Shown piece by piece: positions 31,631 to 41,394 of a stretch of 64,000 nt of DNA; the first letter of the stretch is position 1; each line of letters begins with the position of its first letter. Where the stretch lies: the NCBI GenBank assembly GCA_002167855.2, contig NHBG02000020.1, positions 86,947 through 150,946 of the forward strand. Direction: 5' to 3'. The translations under genes were made by a program, and so were the position numbers. The notes beneath the pieces were generated by a model. The model was not told where the DNA came from. It saw nothing but the letters and a program-made list of their open reading frames with translations, and ran no database searches. The stretch comes from Gammaproteobacteria bacterium TMED1. Lineage in GTDB: Bacteria > Pseudomonadota > Gammaproteobacteria > Pseudomonadales > Azotimanducaceae.

Positions 31631-33346
31631 TCAAATATCTCCTAACTTCTGAAAAGCTAAGTCAGTGGTGAAGAAAATCTCTCCTTTCATCCGCCGATAA
31701 AAATCGGTTCCCATAAGTTTATCCATCACTGGACCTTTGACCTCTGCCAAATGGAGCTTAACGCCCACTTCCTCCAGATTCTCCGATAATGCCTCAATCA
31801 TTTCTAAACCGCTCGTATCAATAAAGTTTGTCGCCGTACATATTATAAGGACATCCCTGACATCAGGCCTATCCGCAACTTCGTTTAGAAAAAATGCTTC
31901 GATATAGCGAGCATTTACAAAGTACAAGCTTTCATCAATCCTAGCCGCTAACAGAGACGAAGAGGTTGTAACTTCATACCTCAAAACATTACGAAAATGC
32001 TCAGATTCGCCCACTCTTCCAACAACCGCAATATGTGGACGGCTGCTACTCCGGATCAGTAAAACAAATGAGATAACAATACCAGTAAGGATACCGGACT
32101 CGACACCAAATATAAGAACAGCAAAGAATGTAAAAGAAAATGTGACAGCATCGGAATAGTTAAAGGCAAAAATCTTTCTAATTGCCGAGAAGTCAATTAA
32201 TTGTAGTGCCGAAAACACAATAATTGCAGACAAGACTGCTTTTGGTAAGAAGTAAAATGTTGATGCGAAAAAACATAATGTTAAAACAAGAAACATGGCA
32301 GTGATTATTGATGCGATTGGGGTTCGTGCGCCAGAAGTAAAATTAACAGCCGTGCGAGAAAAACTGCCAGCGACTGGAAAGCCACCCCAGACAGAGGCAC
32401 CAATATTCGTGAATCCTAGTCCCACAAGTTCGCGATTCGGCGAAATCTTTTCTCTCCTCTTGCTCGCCATAGCAGACCCGATAGAAATACTTTCCATAAA
32501 TACCACCATGGCGATCAATAACGCCGATGGAAGAAGCTCCCTAACCTCAGCTAGAGAAAATGAAACTAGAGAAATAACGGGAAGCCCTGCAGGTACCGAC
32601 CCTACAACGGGCACCCCAGATAATTCATCCAATTTATAAAGACTTGTTACAGTGATACCACCGATGATCATATACATCGGGGCAGACTTTGATAAAACTG
32701 ACAACCACGCTTTGGAAAAACCAAAGGATAAAAAAAGTGTTCCTAGGCCTGAGCGGCAAAAAATGAGCACCATGAAGGAAAAAAGAGAAATTATGAGCAC
32801 TACCGTATTGACGTTGTGAGCTCCCAAATAGGAAAACACTCCAAACACTGTAGTGCTAGCAGAACTCGAGAGCCCGACTAATGGTGGCAGCTGATTGACG
32901 ACGATAACAATTGCTGCAGCAGTTATAAACCCAGTGACCACTGCGTGACTAAGAAAGCTGATGATATTCCCAAAATTAACCAATCGCAGTATCAGAAGTA
33001 AGATACCAGTAATAAATCCAAGCTTTACAGTTATTTGGATATATTCTTCGCTGCCTGGTACCGCAAAAGACGATGCAACTTCTAGGGTCATCATCGCAAT
33101 AATTGCGGTGGGACCAACAGCGAGCGTCCTTGAACTCCCGATGAGAGAATAAATGATCAATGAAGCAAGGGAAGCATAAAGCCCCGCCTGAGGAGGAAGT
33201 CCTGCAAGAAATGCATAGGCAATCACTTGAGGAACCGTTATGAAAAGGACAACGACACCTGCCACGAAATCAGCACGAAAATCATCAAGACAGTAACCAT
33301 CAGTCCAATAAAGAATTGGGATAAAAGAACTTAGCTTTTTATTCAT
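31631..33346 (-). CDS. SulP family inorganic anion transporter with C-terminal STAS domain
   Basis: GVVVLFITVPQVIAYAFLAGLPPQAGLYASL, GFTNIGASVWGGFPVAGSFSRTAVNFTSGARTP, STAS region VLIICTATNFIDTSGLEMIEAL. Confidence 0.92.
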   Translation of the reverse strand: MNKKLSSFIPILYWTDGYCLDDFRADFVAGVVVLFITVPQVIAYAFLAGLPPQAGLYASLASLIIYSLIGSSRTLAVGPTAIIAMMTLEVASSFAVPGSEEYIQITVKLGFITGILLLILRLVNFGNIISFLSHAVVTGFITAAAIVIVVNQLPPLVGLSSSASTTVFGVFSYLGAHNVNTVVLIISLFSFMVLIFCRSGLGTLFLSFGFSKAWLSVLSKSAPMYMIIGGITVTSLYKLDELSGVPVVGSVPAGLPVISLVSFSLAEVRELLPSALLIAMVVFMESISIGSAMASKRREKISPNRELVGLGFTNIGASVWGGFPVAGSFSRTAVNFTSGARTPIASIITAMFLVLTLCFFASTFYFLPKAVLSAIIVFSALQLIDFSAIRKIFAFNYSDAVTFSFTFFAVLIFGVESGILTGIVISFVLLIRSSSRPHIAVVGRVGESEHFRNVLRYEVTTSSSLLAARIDESLYFVNARYIEAFFLNEVADRPDVRDVLIICTATNFIDTSGLEMIEALSENLEEVGVKLHLAEVKGPVMDKLMGTDFYRRMKGEIFFTTDLAFQKLGDI

Positions 33347-33599
33347 GAGACCTTACTAGTGATTACTTACCCTTAGCATACAGGCTTTAACGATAGACTT
33401 GCATTGAGAGACATGAAATGCAACGTCAGGACTTACCACATCAAGTAACCCCGTACCGTTTTTTTAAGAAAATATTTTTTATGCCCCTGCCGATACGTCA
33501 CTTTCGGCATGTAGATTTCGATCAGGCCTTGTTATACAAAAGCCAAAAACGTTTCAATCACCACTGATAAAAGACCTATCTGGAGTACGATTCAATGTC

Positions 33600-34052
33600 T
33601 CATTGGCAAGCGTGCTCAGGCGATCTCGCTACCATCAAAGTTACCTCTTGAGTCATAATCACTTCTCCAGTATCTCGAGCCAAGGTATCTGAAAGCACGA
33701 TAATTCCGCGATCCAGCTTCGATTTTGATGGTTTAGCCTCCACACAAACAGTGTTATAAATGAGCAAATCATTGGCTCGTGCCGGCTTTAGTAATTTGAT
33801 TCGATCTTTCCCTAGCATTGCCATAACTTGGATTCTGTCCGAGTGGTCATTAAAAAGCTTGGTGCAAATTGCAAAAATATGAAGCGAAGATGCAACTAAT
33901 TCACCATACACTGAACTCTTAGCAGCCTCTTGATCGGTATGAAATGACTGGGGATCCCAAACTTTTGCAAATTCAATAACCTCTGGAGCAGTCAGCTGCC
34001 AACTGCCGACCTCACTGCAGTAACCAACTGGAATATGTTCAAAAAAAAGCAT
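33600..34052 (-). CDS. MaoC-like acyl dehydratase family protein (hotdog fold)
   Basis: MLFFEHIPVGYCSEVGSWQLTAPEVIEFAKVWDPQSFHTDQEAAKSSVYGELVASSLHIFAICTKL. Start adjusted from 34106 to the Met preceding the conserved N-terminus. Confidence 0.75.
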   Translation of the reverse strand: MLFFEHIPVGYCSEVGSWQLTAPEVIEFAKVWDPQSFHTDQEAAKSSVYGELVASSLHIFAICTKLFNDHSDRIQVMAMLGKDRIKLLKPARANDLLIYNTVCVEAKPSKSKLDRGIIVLSDTLARDTGEVIMTQEVTLMVARSPEHACQ

Positions 34053-34606
34053 TAGCACTCCAAAAATTAGACAAGAGCAATGTTGCACATTATTCGTTGA
34101 TTGCAAACGTTCAACTCAATTATCATAAGGGACTGCGCTTTCCTAGAGATAGAATGGAGCTAGGAAATAGTATTCAGGTTAGCAACGTTCAGCTATATTT
34201 CCTTTGTTAATCAAAAAGTCTTTCTGAAACAAACTAACATCGAATTTCATACGATCCAAGAACTTTACAAAATCGATAAGCCCTGCACTCAGTTTAAAAC
34301 TCTAACAAAACTTAAAATCTGATACGTGGGAAACAACTCCCCCTTTTATAGTTTGATGAAGGCTTTTATAATTAGGTAGCGATGTTTAAATATTGCCTCT
34401 CTCTAAAAAGTGGGTGGGCATCAGTACTCTATCCGGCTCAACCTTTAACATCTCGTGATATTGAGCCTTAAACCATGGCAAGCGTGAACAAAGTTTGACA
34501 GGAATTTAATAGACATCGAATCTAGCCTCGCATCACATTTCAATTGCGGGCTATCTTAGAGATAGGAGAACATTTTTGAACGTACCTTTCATAAAAACAT
34601 ACTGAG

Positions 34607-36505
34607 TTGCCAAGAGAAACCTTTTGGGGGGGGAAGAAAGTAGTGAACTTATCAGGAAGGCTAGTTGCAACATTTATGGCATTTTGGATGGCAGCATCCG
34701 CTTTTGGTGTCGGAGAGCCCTTAGAAAATGAAATAGAGTGGATCGAAGAAATTGAAGTTAGGGCAAAAAAAGTTGCTCTTGACAGCCCTGCGGGCACCTA
34801 TGCCTCCACCGTAACACTTTTGCGGTTTGACCCATCCATTGAGCTTCAAGTCCGGGGTCTAGCGGAAGGGCAAGCTGACGTGACAACTCGAGGTAGTCTG
34901 TTTGAAAATGTTGGTTTCAAAATCGGTCCTTTGAACATACTAGATCCTCAGACAGGCCACTACGCTGCAGATATTCCGATCGATCCACGTTTATTATCTC
35001 AGCCGAAAGTGCAATTAGGACTGGAAAATACCCTTGGGGGATTTAACTCGAATATCGCAACCATCGCTTACAGCATACCTAAAGTCAAAAATGGTGGTTC
35101 CGCAAGAGCTGGTATTGGTAGTGATAACTTGCGCAACGAGATCCTAAATATTGCATTCACAAATCCAGGCATGGGAAGTCGAAATTTAGCCTTCCAGGGA
35201 TCTGCAGCATTCTCTCAGGGAGACGGCAGCGTCCCATATGGAGACCATTCTTTCGAACGTTTTAATCTTCAATTTCAGAGAGCAACAATCGATAGTCAGT
35301 CCGATATTATTATAGCCTATCAGGAAAAATTTTTTGGTTGGCCGGGAGCGTACACTGGCATTGCTACGCTTTCCGAAACTGACCATACAGAGACGGTATT
35401 GATCCTAGCGAATCATCGTCTTCAGACGGAGAATGCATGGCTCGAGGTGGGAGGGTACGTTCGAATATTAGATGACAACTATGATTTCGACAGAACGACA
35501 AAAGAGTCTGGTACAACTGGGTCTTTTGATCACAAAACACGAGTTTATGGAATTGGTGTAAATGGGTCAATTTATCGCGGAGATTGGGATTGGGACTATG
35601 CCTTGCAGGTTACGTCTGATGAATTGGTTAGGTCCACCGACTTGACTGAGGGAAGATTTAACTCTCGCGACTATCTTTCCCTAGGCCTCTTTCCCTCACT
35701 CGTCATTTTAGATACCAATGAGCACAAAATAATCTTTTCTACCGGAGCATCCGTTGATTTATCGAACCGAGACGATACTGCAGTTTCTCCTGCACTTGGA
35801 ATAGCATTTGTTCAAGCGACGAATACAGGCTCACGATACCTAAAATTTGAGTATGCCCGCAGCTCTCAGCTTCCTGGTTACACTGTACTAAACTCAAGAC
35901 CAACAGGGATGTTCGGGGGTAATGCGATGCTGGGTCGTGAACGCGCAGATCAAGCATCAATAGACCTTGGATATCAGTCGAATAGTAGTACCGCCGATTT
36001 ATCTTTTTTCTATCGACGCGACCGGAACCTAGTAGATTGGACCTTCTCAGGAGACGCACCATTTTCAAGACAGGCCAATGATGTAGACATCAATGTGCGC
36101 GGAGCTCAGGTTCTCCTTGGGTACTCTTGGAGCGAAATGGACATTACAGCAGGATATACCTTTTTGGATAAGGACTCGAATTATGGTGATGCTTCAGTGG
36201 ACGCAAGCTTTTACGCGTTAAATTTTGCTCGTCATCGCGCAACCATCGCTGTTCGGTATAGGTTAACAGACCAAATCGAGTTTCGTTTGGATAATGAATT
36301 CCGGCTCCAAGAAGAAAACCCCCTGCGAGCAACCTCAGCAAGATCCTACCTTGCGTCAGCGTCAATAATCTTGGTTCCTAATGCTATACATGGTTTAACA
36401 ATTTCTGCCTCCGCAGAAAATATATTGGATGAAGATTTTCAGCAGTTCCCTGGCACGCCTGCTTCGGGTCGCCAAGTAAGCCTTAATCTACAATATGATT
36501 GGTAG
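34607..36505 (+). CDS. TonB-dependent receptor
   Basis: Signal-like N-terminus, IEWIEEIEVRAKK TonB-box-like segment, plug (VTTRGSLFENVGFKIG) and beta-barrel repeats to terminal LNLQYDW. Alternative GTG start at 34643. Confidence 0.8.
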   Translation: MPRETFWGGKKVVNLSGRLVATFMAFWMAASAFGVGEPLENEIEWIEEIEVRAKKVALDSPAGTYASTVTLLRFDPSIELQVRGLAEGQADVTTRGSLFENVGFKIGPLNILDPQTGHYAADIPIDPRLLSQPKVQLGLENTLGGFNSNIATIAYSIPKVKNGGSARAGIGSDNLRNEILNIAFTNPGMGSRNLAFQGSAAFSQGDGSVPYGDHSFERFNLQFQRATIDSQSDIIIAYQEKFFGWPGAYTGIATLSETDHTETVLILANHRLQTENAWLEVGGYVRILDDNYDFDRTTKESGTTGSFDHKTRVYGIGVNGSIYRGDWDWDYALQVTSDELVRSTDLTEGRFNSRDYLSLGLFPSLVILDTNEHKIIFSTGASVDLSNRDDTAVSPALGIAFVQATNTGSRYLKFEYARSSQLPGYTVLNSRPTGMFGGNAMLGRERADQASIDLGYQSNSSTADLSFFYRRDRNLVDWTFSGDAPFSRQANDVDINVRGAQVLLGYSWSEMDITAGYTFLDKDSNYGDASVDASFYALNFARHRATIAVRYRLTDQIEFRLDNEFRLQEENPLRATSARSYLASASIILVPNAIHGLTISASAENILDEDFQQFPGTPASGRQVSLNLQYDW

Positions 36506-36587
36506 AAATTTGAGGACAATTAGACCCCGCAGGATTGCAAAGTTACCATCAGTATTACACTAGTCAGAACAGATCTATCCGATACCA

Positions 36588-37538
36588 TCAATATATAACA
36601 ATTAGATAGGTTACATAACTCGTCAATAACGCAACGCCGGTAAACCGCCCCATTGTTGCTTTAGTCCATACAAATAACGATAGTAGGACAGCGCACCCTA
36701 GCATTACCCAGACATCGAATACAATGAATTGCGGATTTACAGGTATGTCTGTGAGTAAAGCCGTAAATCCCAATATCGCCAATATATTAAACAGGTTGCT
36801 CCCAATCACATTACCGATTATAACTTCTGAACTTCTGTGAAATGCAGCCACTACTGTAGTACTAAGTTCAGGCAAAGACGTACCTAGAGCAATAAGACTT
36901 AAGCCAATAACTGCTTCGGAAACCCCCCAACTCCTAGCAAGACCTGCTGCACCATCAACAACAAGGTTAGCTCCGAGAGGAAGCATGACAATGCCTAATA
37001 CCACTAACAGGAATATGCCAGCAGTACTGGAGGGCAGCCCGAACTCTTTCTTCATCTCTTCTTCAGGATCCTCAAGACCAGGCATTACGGCCGCCCCCCG
37101 CATAGTCAAAATAAGAAAAACCGCCAAAATAATAAGCAGAAATATGCCTTCAAATTTAGTTATTGGCTCAAATATCAGCATTAGGATTAATAAAAAAGAC
37201 ATCACTACCATCAGACTTGTCTGTCTTACTAGACCATTTTGAGCACACGATATAGGATATATTAGCGCTGGTACTCCCATGACTAACAAAACATTCGCAA
37301 TATTACTGCCAACGACATTACCAACTGCAATCCCGGGATGCCCTGACAAGGCAGAGTAGCCTGAAACCATTAGTTCTGGTGCAGAGGTTCCCATCGCGAC
37401 TATCGTCATGCCAACAATTACGGGCGATAAGTTTTTTTCACGAGCCAACCCAAGGGAGCCTCGGACCAAAAGCTCTCCGCCCACAAGGAGATAAACAAAA
37501 CCACCAATTAGCTTAATGAAATCAATGAAATCAAGCAT
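36588..37538 (-). CDS. Calcium/sodium antiporter (CaCA family, YrbG-like)
   Basis: Two alpha repeats: GMTIVAMGTSAPELMVSGYSAL...GNVVGSNIANVLLVMG and GLSLIALGTSLPELSTTVVAA...GNVIGSNLFNILAILG. Confidence 0.95.
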   Translation of the reverse strand: MLDFIDFIKLIGGFVYLLVGGELLVRGSLGLAREKNLSPVIVGMTIVAMGTSAPELMVSGYSALSGHPGIAVGNVVGSNIANVLLVMGVPALIYPISCAQNGLVRQTSLMVVMSFLLILMLIFEPITKFEGIFLLIILAVFLILTMRGAAVMPGLEDPEEEMKKEFGLPSSTAGIFLLVVLGIVMLPLGANLVVDGAAGLARSWGVSEAVIGLSLIALGTSLPELSTTVVAAFHRSSEVIIGNVIGSNLFNILAILGFTALLTDIPVNPQFIVFDVWVMLGCAVLLSLFVWTKATMGRFTGVALLTSYVTYLIVIY

Positions 37539-37965
37539 CTTTAGATCTTATGTTTTCATTTTCTAAATGTCTCACAAGGTCGTTAAGATTATCAGCAAGG
37601 TAGGCAATCTCATCATCACCACGAACATCAGCTCTTGCAGTTAGCTCGCCTTCTTTAATCTTCTTTACCAGTTCAACAAGCTTATGAAGACGCCGTGTCA
37701 GATGCCAACCGAGGAGCATTCCACTAGCGATAGCGAACGAAGATAACGCTAAAGCAATCTCTAATAATTCAGAGCTGGTTCCCCAAATTTCGTATACAGC
37801 CGCAACCTCAGCCTTTTGTGCCAGGAATTCGGGATCTAAATCCACGAAAATTACATACGCAAGGCTGCCAGCCACCATCAAAGTCACTAAAACCACGAAC
37901 ACTAGAGTCAATGCTATTTTTAATTTTAGATCCAAGTTACTGCACAAGATTGAACACGTTACCAT
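37531..37965 (-). CDS. HAMP-domain-only membrane protein
   Basis: 144 aa; two TM segments then HAMP-like WHLTRRLHKLVELVKKIKEGELTARADVRGDDEIAYLADNLNDLVRHLENE; no kinase or MCP output domain. Confidence 0.75.
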   Translation of the reverse strand: MVTCSILCSNLDLKLKIALTLVFVVLVTLMVAGSLAYVIFVDLDPEFLAQKAEVAAVYEIWGTSSELLEIALALSSFAIASGMLLGWHLTRRLHKLVELVKKIKEGELTARADVRGDDEIAYLADNLNDLVRHLENENIRSKDA

Positions 37966-38122
37966 CTTTGCATTTTGCCGGTGCTATGTGAAGTCGCGAA
38001 AATCTTTAAGGATAAAAAAGCGGTCTTTTAATCAGATGACTGGATGGCAGGACTCGGACTACTAATTGTTAACCGCTAATTGCAATTGTGTAGATCCAAT
38101 TTAAGAACCTATAGACAACCGA

Positions 38123-38141
38123 AATGAGAATTATTATCATT
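38123..38141. promoter_or_regulatory. Fur-box-like operator
   Basis: aaTGAGAAT-T-ATTATCAtt: 7-1-7 inverted repeat matching TGATAATnATTATCA at 13 of the 14 defined positions, in the intergenic region before the 38265 CDS. Confidence 0.75.
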
Positions 38142-38264
38142 TACTGGATTCGAGCCGATTATGATTTAAGGTACAACGCAGCCTCGGTTAGGGAAGTACC
38201 CAATTGTTAGAAAGATTGCATATGCGGCATAACCTTTTCTTTTAAATTCAGATGGAAGCAACTC

Positions 38265-39035
38265 ATGTTTCATTGGCAACATCCAATTCCAACACTTGTT
38301 TTATACTGCTTAATCTCTGTAAATCCCGTTTACGCTGATGGTCCTGTTGGCGAACATGTTAATGATCTTCAAGCTCATCTTGACGAATATGCACGCGAAA
38401 TTGTTTGGCTGCTCAATCAAGTAGAGGGGATTATCGAAAGATATGAAACTGCTGGAATTGAATCTGCAAAGCCCGAGACCATCCTGGATCATTGGGGAGC
38501 AGTGAAATTCCACTCCGCCATCGAGAGCAACTATGTCCCACTGTATGCTTCCATTTGGCAAAGTTTATTCGCTATGAGAACTGCCATAGAAAATAAACAG
38601 CCCGTTCTATTGGTTCGTAATGAATTAGGAACTCTTGAAGAAGTCTTATGGCAATCTCTAGGTGCTATAAAATTAGCTGCTCAGTATCAGGATCAGGGAT
38701 TACTTGAAGAAACTGCAACTGGAGAGGCGGTTACCACCTCAACAACTCTTATTGAAATAAAGCAACGACTGGATCGAGTGCTCGCAAAATTTGCTGAGAG
38801 GCTATTTGATGAGTCTCTAAAAATAGTACAGAAGACTTACCTCACTCGCTTTGAAGACATCGAGGGAATACTGACGGAGAAAGACGCTGAACTAGTTGAA
38901 GACCTAGAAATCGATTTCAACGTTCGTTTACCTGAAGCAATTAAAGACCGCGTTGCAGTAAATGAGCTTCGTACGGTAATCAGAGCGATGCAGTTTAAGT
39001 TGGATCAAGCTCGCAAATATTTAAAAAAGGGTTAG
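38265..39035 (+). CDS. Hypothetical exported protein, probably iron-regulated
   Basis: 256 aa with signal peptide (LVLYCLISVNPVYADGP) and helical, Glu/Asp-rich mature part; follows a Fur-box-like site. Confidence 0.7.
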   Translation: MFHWQHPIPTLVLYCLISVNPVYADGPVGEHVNDLQAHLDEYAREIVWLLNQVEGIIERYETAGIESAKPETILDHWGAVKFHSAIESNYVPLYASIWQSLFAMRTAIENKQPVLLVRNELGTLEEVLWQSLGAIKLAAQYQDQGLLEETATGEAVTTSTTLIEIKQRLDRVLAKFAERLFDESLKIVQKTYLTRFEDIEGILTEKDAELVEDLEIDFNVRLPEAIKDRVAVNELRTVIRAMQFKLDQARKYLKKG

Positions 39036-39392
39036 AAGGTGCCAACCAAAATTTGAAATGCGTCGGCGATATTTCGTTTAACCACTGAGCTCCATGATTT
39101 TATTTGGCTCAGTGTTGGGTGTTGGGTATTCTGTTTTCTGATGCAATCCTGCCGATAGAGGATCTGCCAATTCTCGCGGGAGAATTAACAATTTATTTAG
39201 GTCATGATGAAGGTGGCCTTTATGAAAATGTACTAAGTGCAATAGAATCTTTTCAAGGCATCGATGCGTACTGAAAGCCTTTTTATCTAAGTAGGTACAA
39301 TTCAATCAAAGCTTTGTCACAAATATAAAAATTTGTATGCGTTAATCAAAATCGGAGCATAATAACGGCGGCTTTGATTATGTTACCTAACT

Positions 39393-40391
39393 ATGGACCC
39401 ATTCACTCAGGGGGCAATAGGTGCAGCCCTATCCCAATCATTTGCACCAGCCGAGAAGGTAAAGAGCGCCACATTAGTCGGCGCCCTAAGCGGCATGGTG
39501 CCCGACCTTGATGTCTTAATTCGGTCCTCGACCGACCCGTTATTGTTTCTCGATTATCACCGGCAATTTACCCATGCATTGTTATTTGTTCCAATCGGCG
39601 CATTAGTCTGTTGTCTAGCTTTTTACCCTTTCGTGAGAAGCCTAACTTTTAAACAAACCTATTTTTTCTGTTTACTTGGTTACTTGACCCATGGGCTTCT
39701 CGATGCGTGTACGTCATATGGAACCATGCTCTTTTGGCCCCTTTCAGAAACTCGTATCGCCTGGAACAATATTTCCGTGATAGATCCATTGGTAACCATT
39801 CCATTAATCTTCTGCGTAATACTTGCGGCGAGGAAACGGAGACCTTTCTTTGCCCAACTGGGAATAGTCTGGATGCTAAGTTACCTCGTAATCGGATTTG
39901 TACAGAAAGAGCGTGCTGAGATACTGGGAAAGCAATTAGCTTTTGATCGTGGGCATATTCTTATCAATCTTGAAGCTAAACCTAGCTTTGGAAATCTCGT
40001 GCTATGGAAGATCATCTATGAAACAGAAAACAACTATTTCGTTGATGCTGCACGATTGGGAATTAAGGCATATTTAATACCAGGGAAATCATTAGAAAAA
40101 CTTAACCTCAAAAAACATTTCCCGAAACTTAATCGAGAAAGCCAGCAAGCGAAGGATATCGATAGATTTCGCAAGTTCTCAATGGGTTACCTGGCTCTCG
40201 ATCCCAATCACATAAATAGAATTATAGATTCTCGGTACTCTATGATACCGAATGAAATTGAACCAATTTGGTCCATTGAATTAGCACCGTCTCCAACACC
40301 CAATGCAAGCCAACACGTTAGCTTCATTACAAACCGATCAAATTCCCAACAAAAACTAAGGCAGTTGATTACCATGATCAAAGGAGACTAA
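39393..40391 (+). CDS. Membrane-bound metal-dependent hydrolase (YdjM / DUF457 family)
   Basis: MDPFTQGAIGAALSQSF...GALSGMVPDLDVLI...DYHRQFTHALLFVPIGAL...GYLTHGLLDACTSYGTMLFWPLSETRIAWNNISVIDPL. Confidence 0.9.
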   Translation: MDPFTQGAIGAALSQSFAPAEKVKSATLVGALSGMVPDLDVLIRSSTDPLLFLDYHRQFTHALLFVPIGALVCCLAFYPFVRSLTFKQTYFFCLLGYLTHGLLDACTSYGTMLFWPLSETRIAWNNISVIDPLVTIPLIFCVILAARKRRPFFAQLGIVWMLSYLVIGFVQKERAEILGKQLAFDRGHILINLEAKPSFGNLVLWKIIYETENNYFVDAARLGIKAYLIPGKSLEKLNLKKHFPKLNRESQQAKDIDRFRKFSMGYLALDPNHINRIIDSRYSMIPNEIEPIWSIELAPSPTPNASQHVSFITNRSNSQQKLRQLITMIKGD

Positions 40392-40455
40392 GGATTTTCA
40401 TAGAGTGAAAAAGGTTCCCTCGATTCCAACTGGGAAACAAAATGATTCCAAACGT

Positions 40456-41394
40456 TTAGATGAGGAAACTGATACTTCTGTCGATAAACCAATAAGCAGA
40501 AACAACTCCAATACAATAACTGGCTAATGCTCTACCAAAATTTTGGAACCAGGCCCAATTTCGGAGATAATTGAGGACGAGAAGTATAATTAGGGCAAAA
40601 ATCACTTGGCCAATCTCGACTCCAATGTTGAAAAAAATGAGCCCCACGACCACCTCAGTTTGTGGCAACCCAATTTCGCTAAGTACTGCCGCAAAGCCTA
40701 GGCCGTGAAGCAATCCAAAAGAGCTTGACACGATAATTGGGTGCCGCCATGTAAGATTATCCCTTGGTCCACGCGCTATCTCTGCTGCTAAAAATAAAAC
40801 ACTTAAGGCTATCACTGCCTCTATTGGTGGAACAGGTAGTCTGACAACGTCAAGTGCAGCTAGTGCAAGAGTGATCGAATGCGCTAAAGTGAAGCCAGTG
40901 ATAGTTACTAATATTCTGCGTATGTCTCGAGCAATCAAAATCAGGCAAAGAACAAAAAGTAAGTGATCAAAACCTATCCAAATATGTTCTGTTCCCAACC
41001 AGGCATATTGAGCGGAAATGCTTAGCACCTCTTCTCGGTTCGGCACTTTCCACTCATAATCACCGCCTGATAACGTCAAAGTATATTTTTCACCACTGAG
41101 AAATACCATTTTGATGACGGTTGAATTATTTACACCAGAGCTTGGATAGGAAAACGAAATGCGCGAACCTGCAAGATCCTCGGCACACCTATAAATAACC
41201 TTTGCCCTCGGCTCTAGCTGACAAAATTGTGGCAATTGAATAGAAGGCATGTTCGAAGCTAAGGTCTGTGGTGGCGCTTCCACACGCACGGTATATCGGT
41301 AGGATCCTATTTCATTCAGCTCAACATATAGAGGCCGGAAATCATCCGCTAGAACCGAGTTACCGATTAAAAGCCATAAAAGAAAACTGATCAT
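40456..41394 (-). CDS. HupE/UreJ family protein
   Basis: YAWLGTEHIWIGFDHLLFVLCLILIARDIRRILVTITGFTLAHSITLALAAL...IEAVIALSVLFLAAEIA...SFGLLHGLGFAAVLSEIGLP. Confidence 0.9.
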   Translation of the reverse strand: MISFLLWLLIGNSVLADDFRPLYVELNEIGSYRYTVRVEAPPQTLASNMPSIQLPQFCQLEPRAKVIYRCAEDLAGSRISFSYPSSGVNNSTVIKMVFLSGEKYTLTLSGGDYEWKVPNREEVLSISAQYAWLGTEHIWIGFDHLLFVLCLILIARDIRRILVTITGFTLAHSITLALAALDVVRLPVPPIEAVIALSVLFLAAEIARGPRDNLTWRHPIIVSSSFGLLHGLGFAAVLSEIGLPQTEVVVGLIFFNIGVEIGQVIFALIILLVLNYLRNWAWFQNFGRALASYCIGVVSAYWFIDRSISFLI

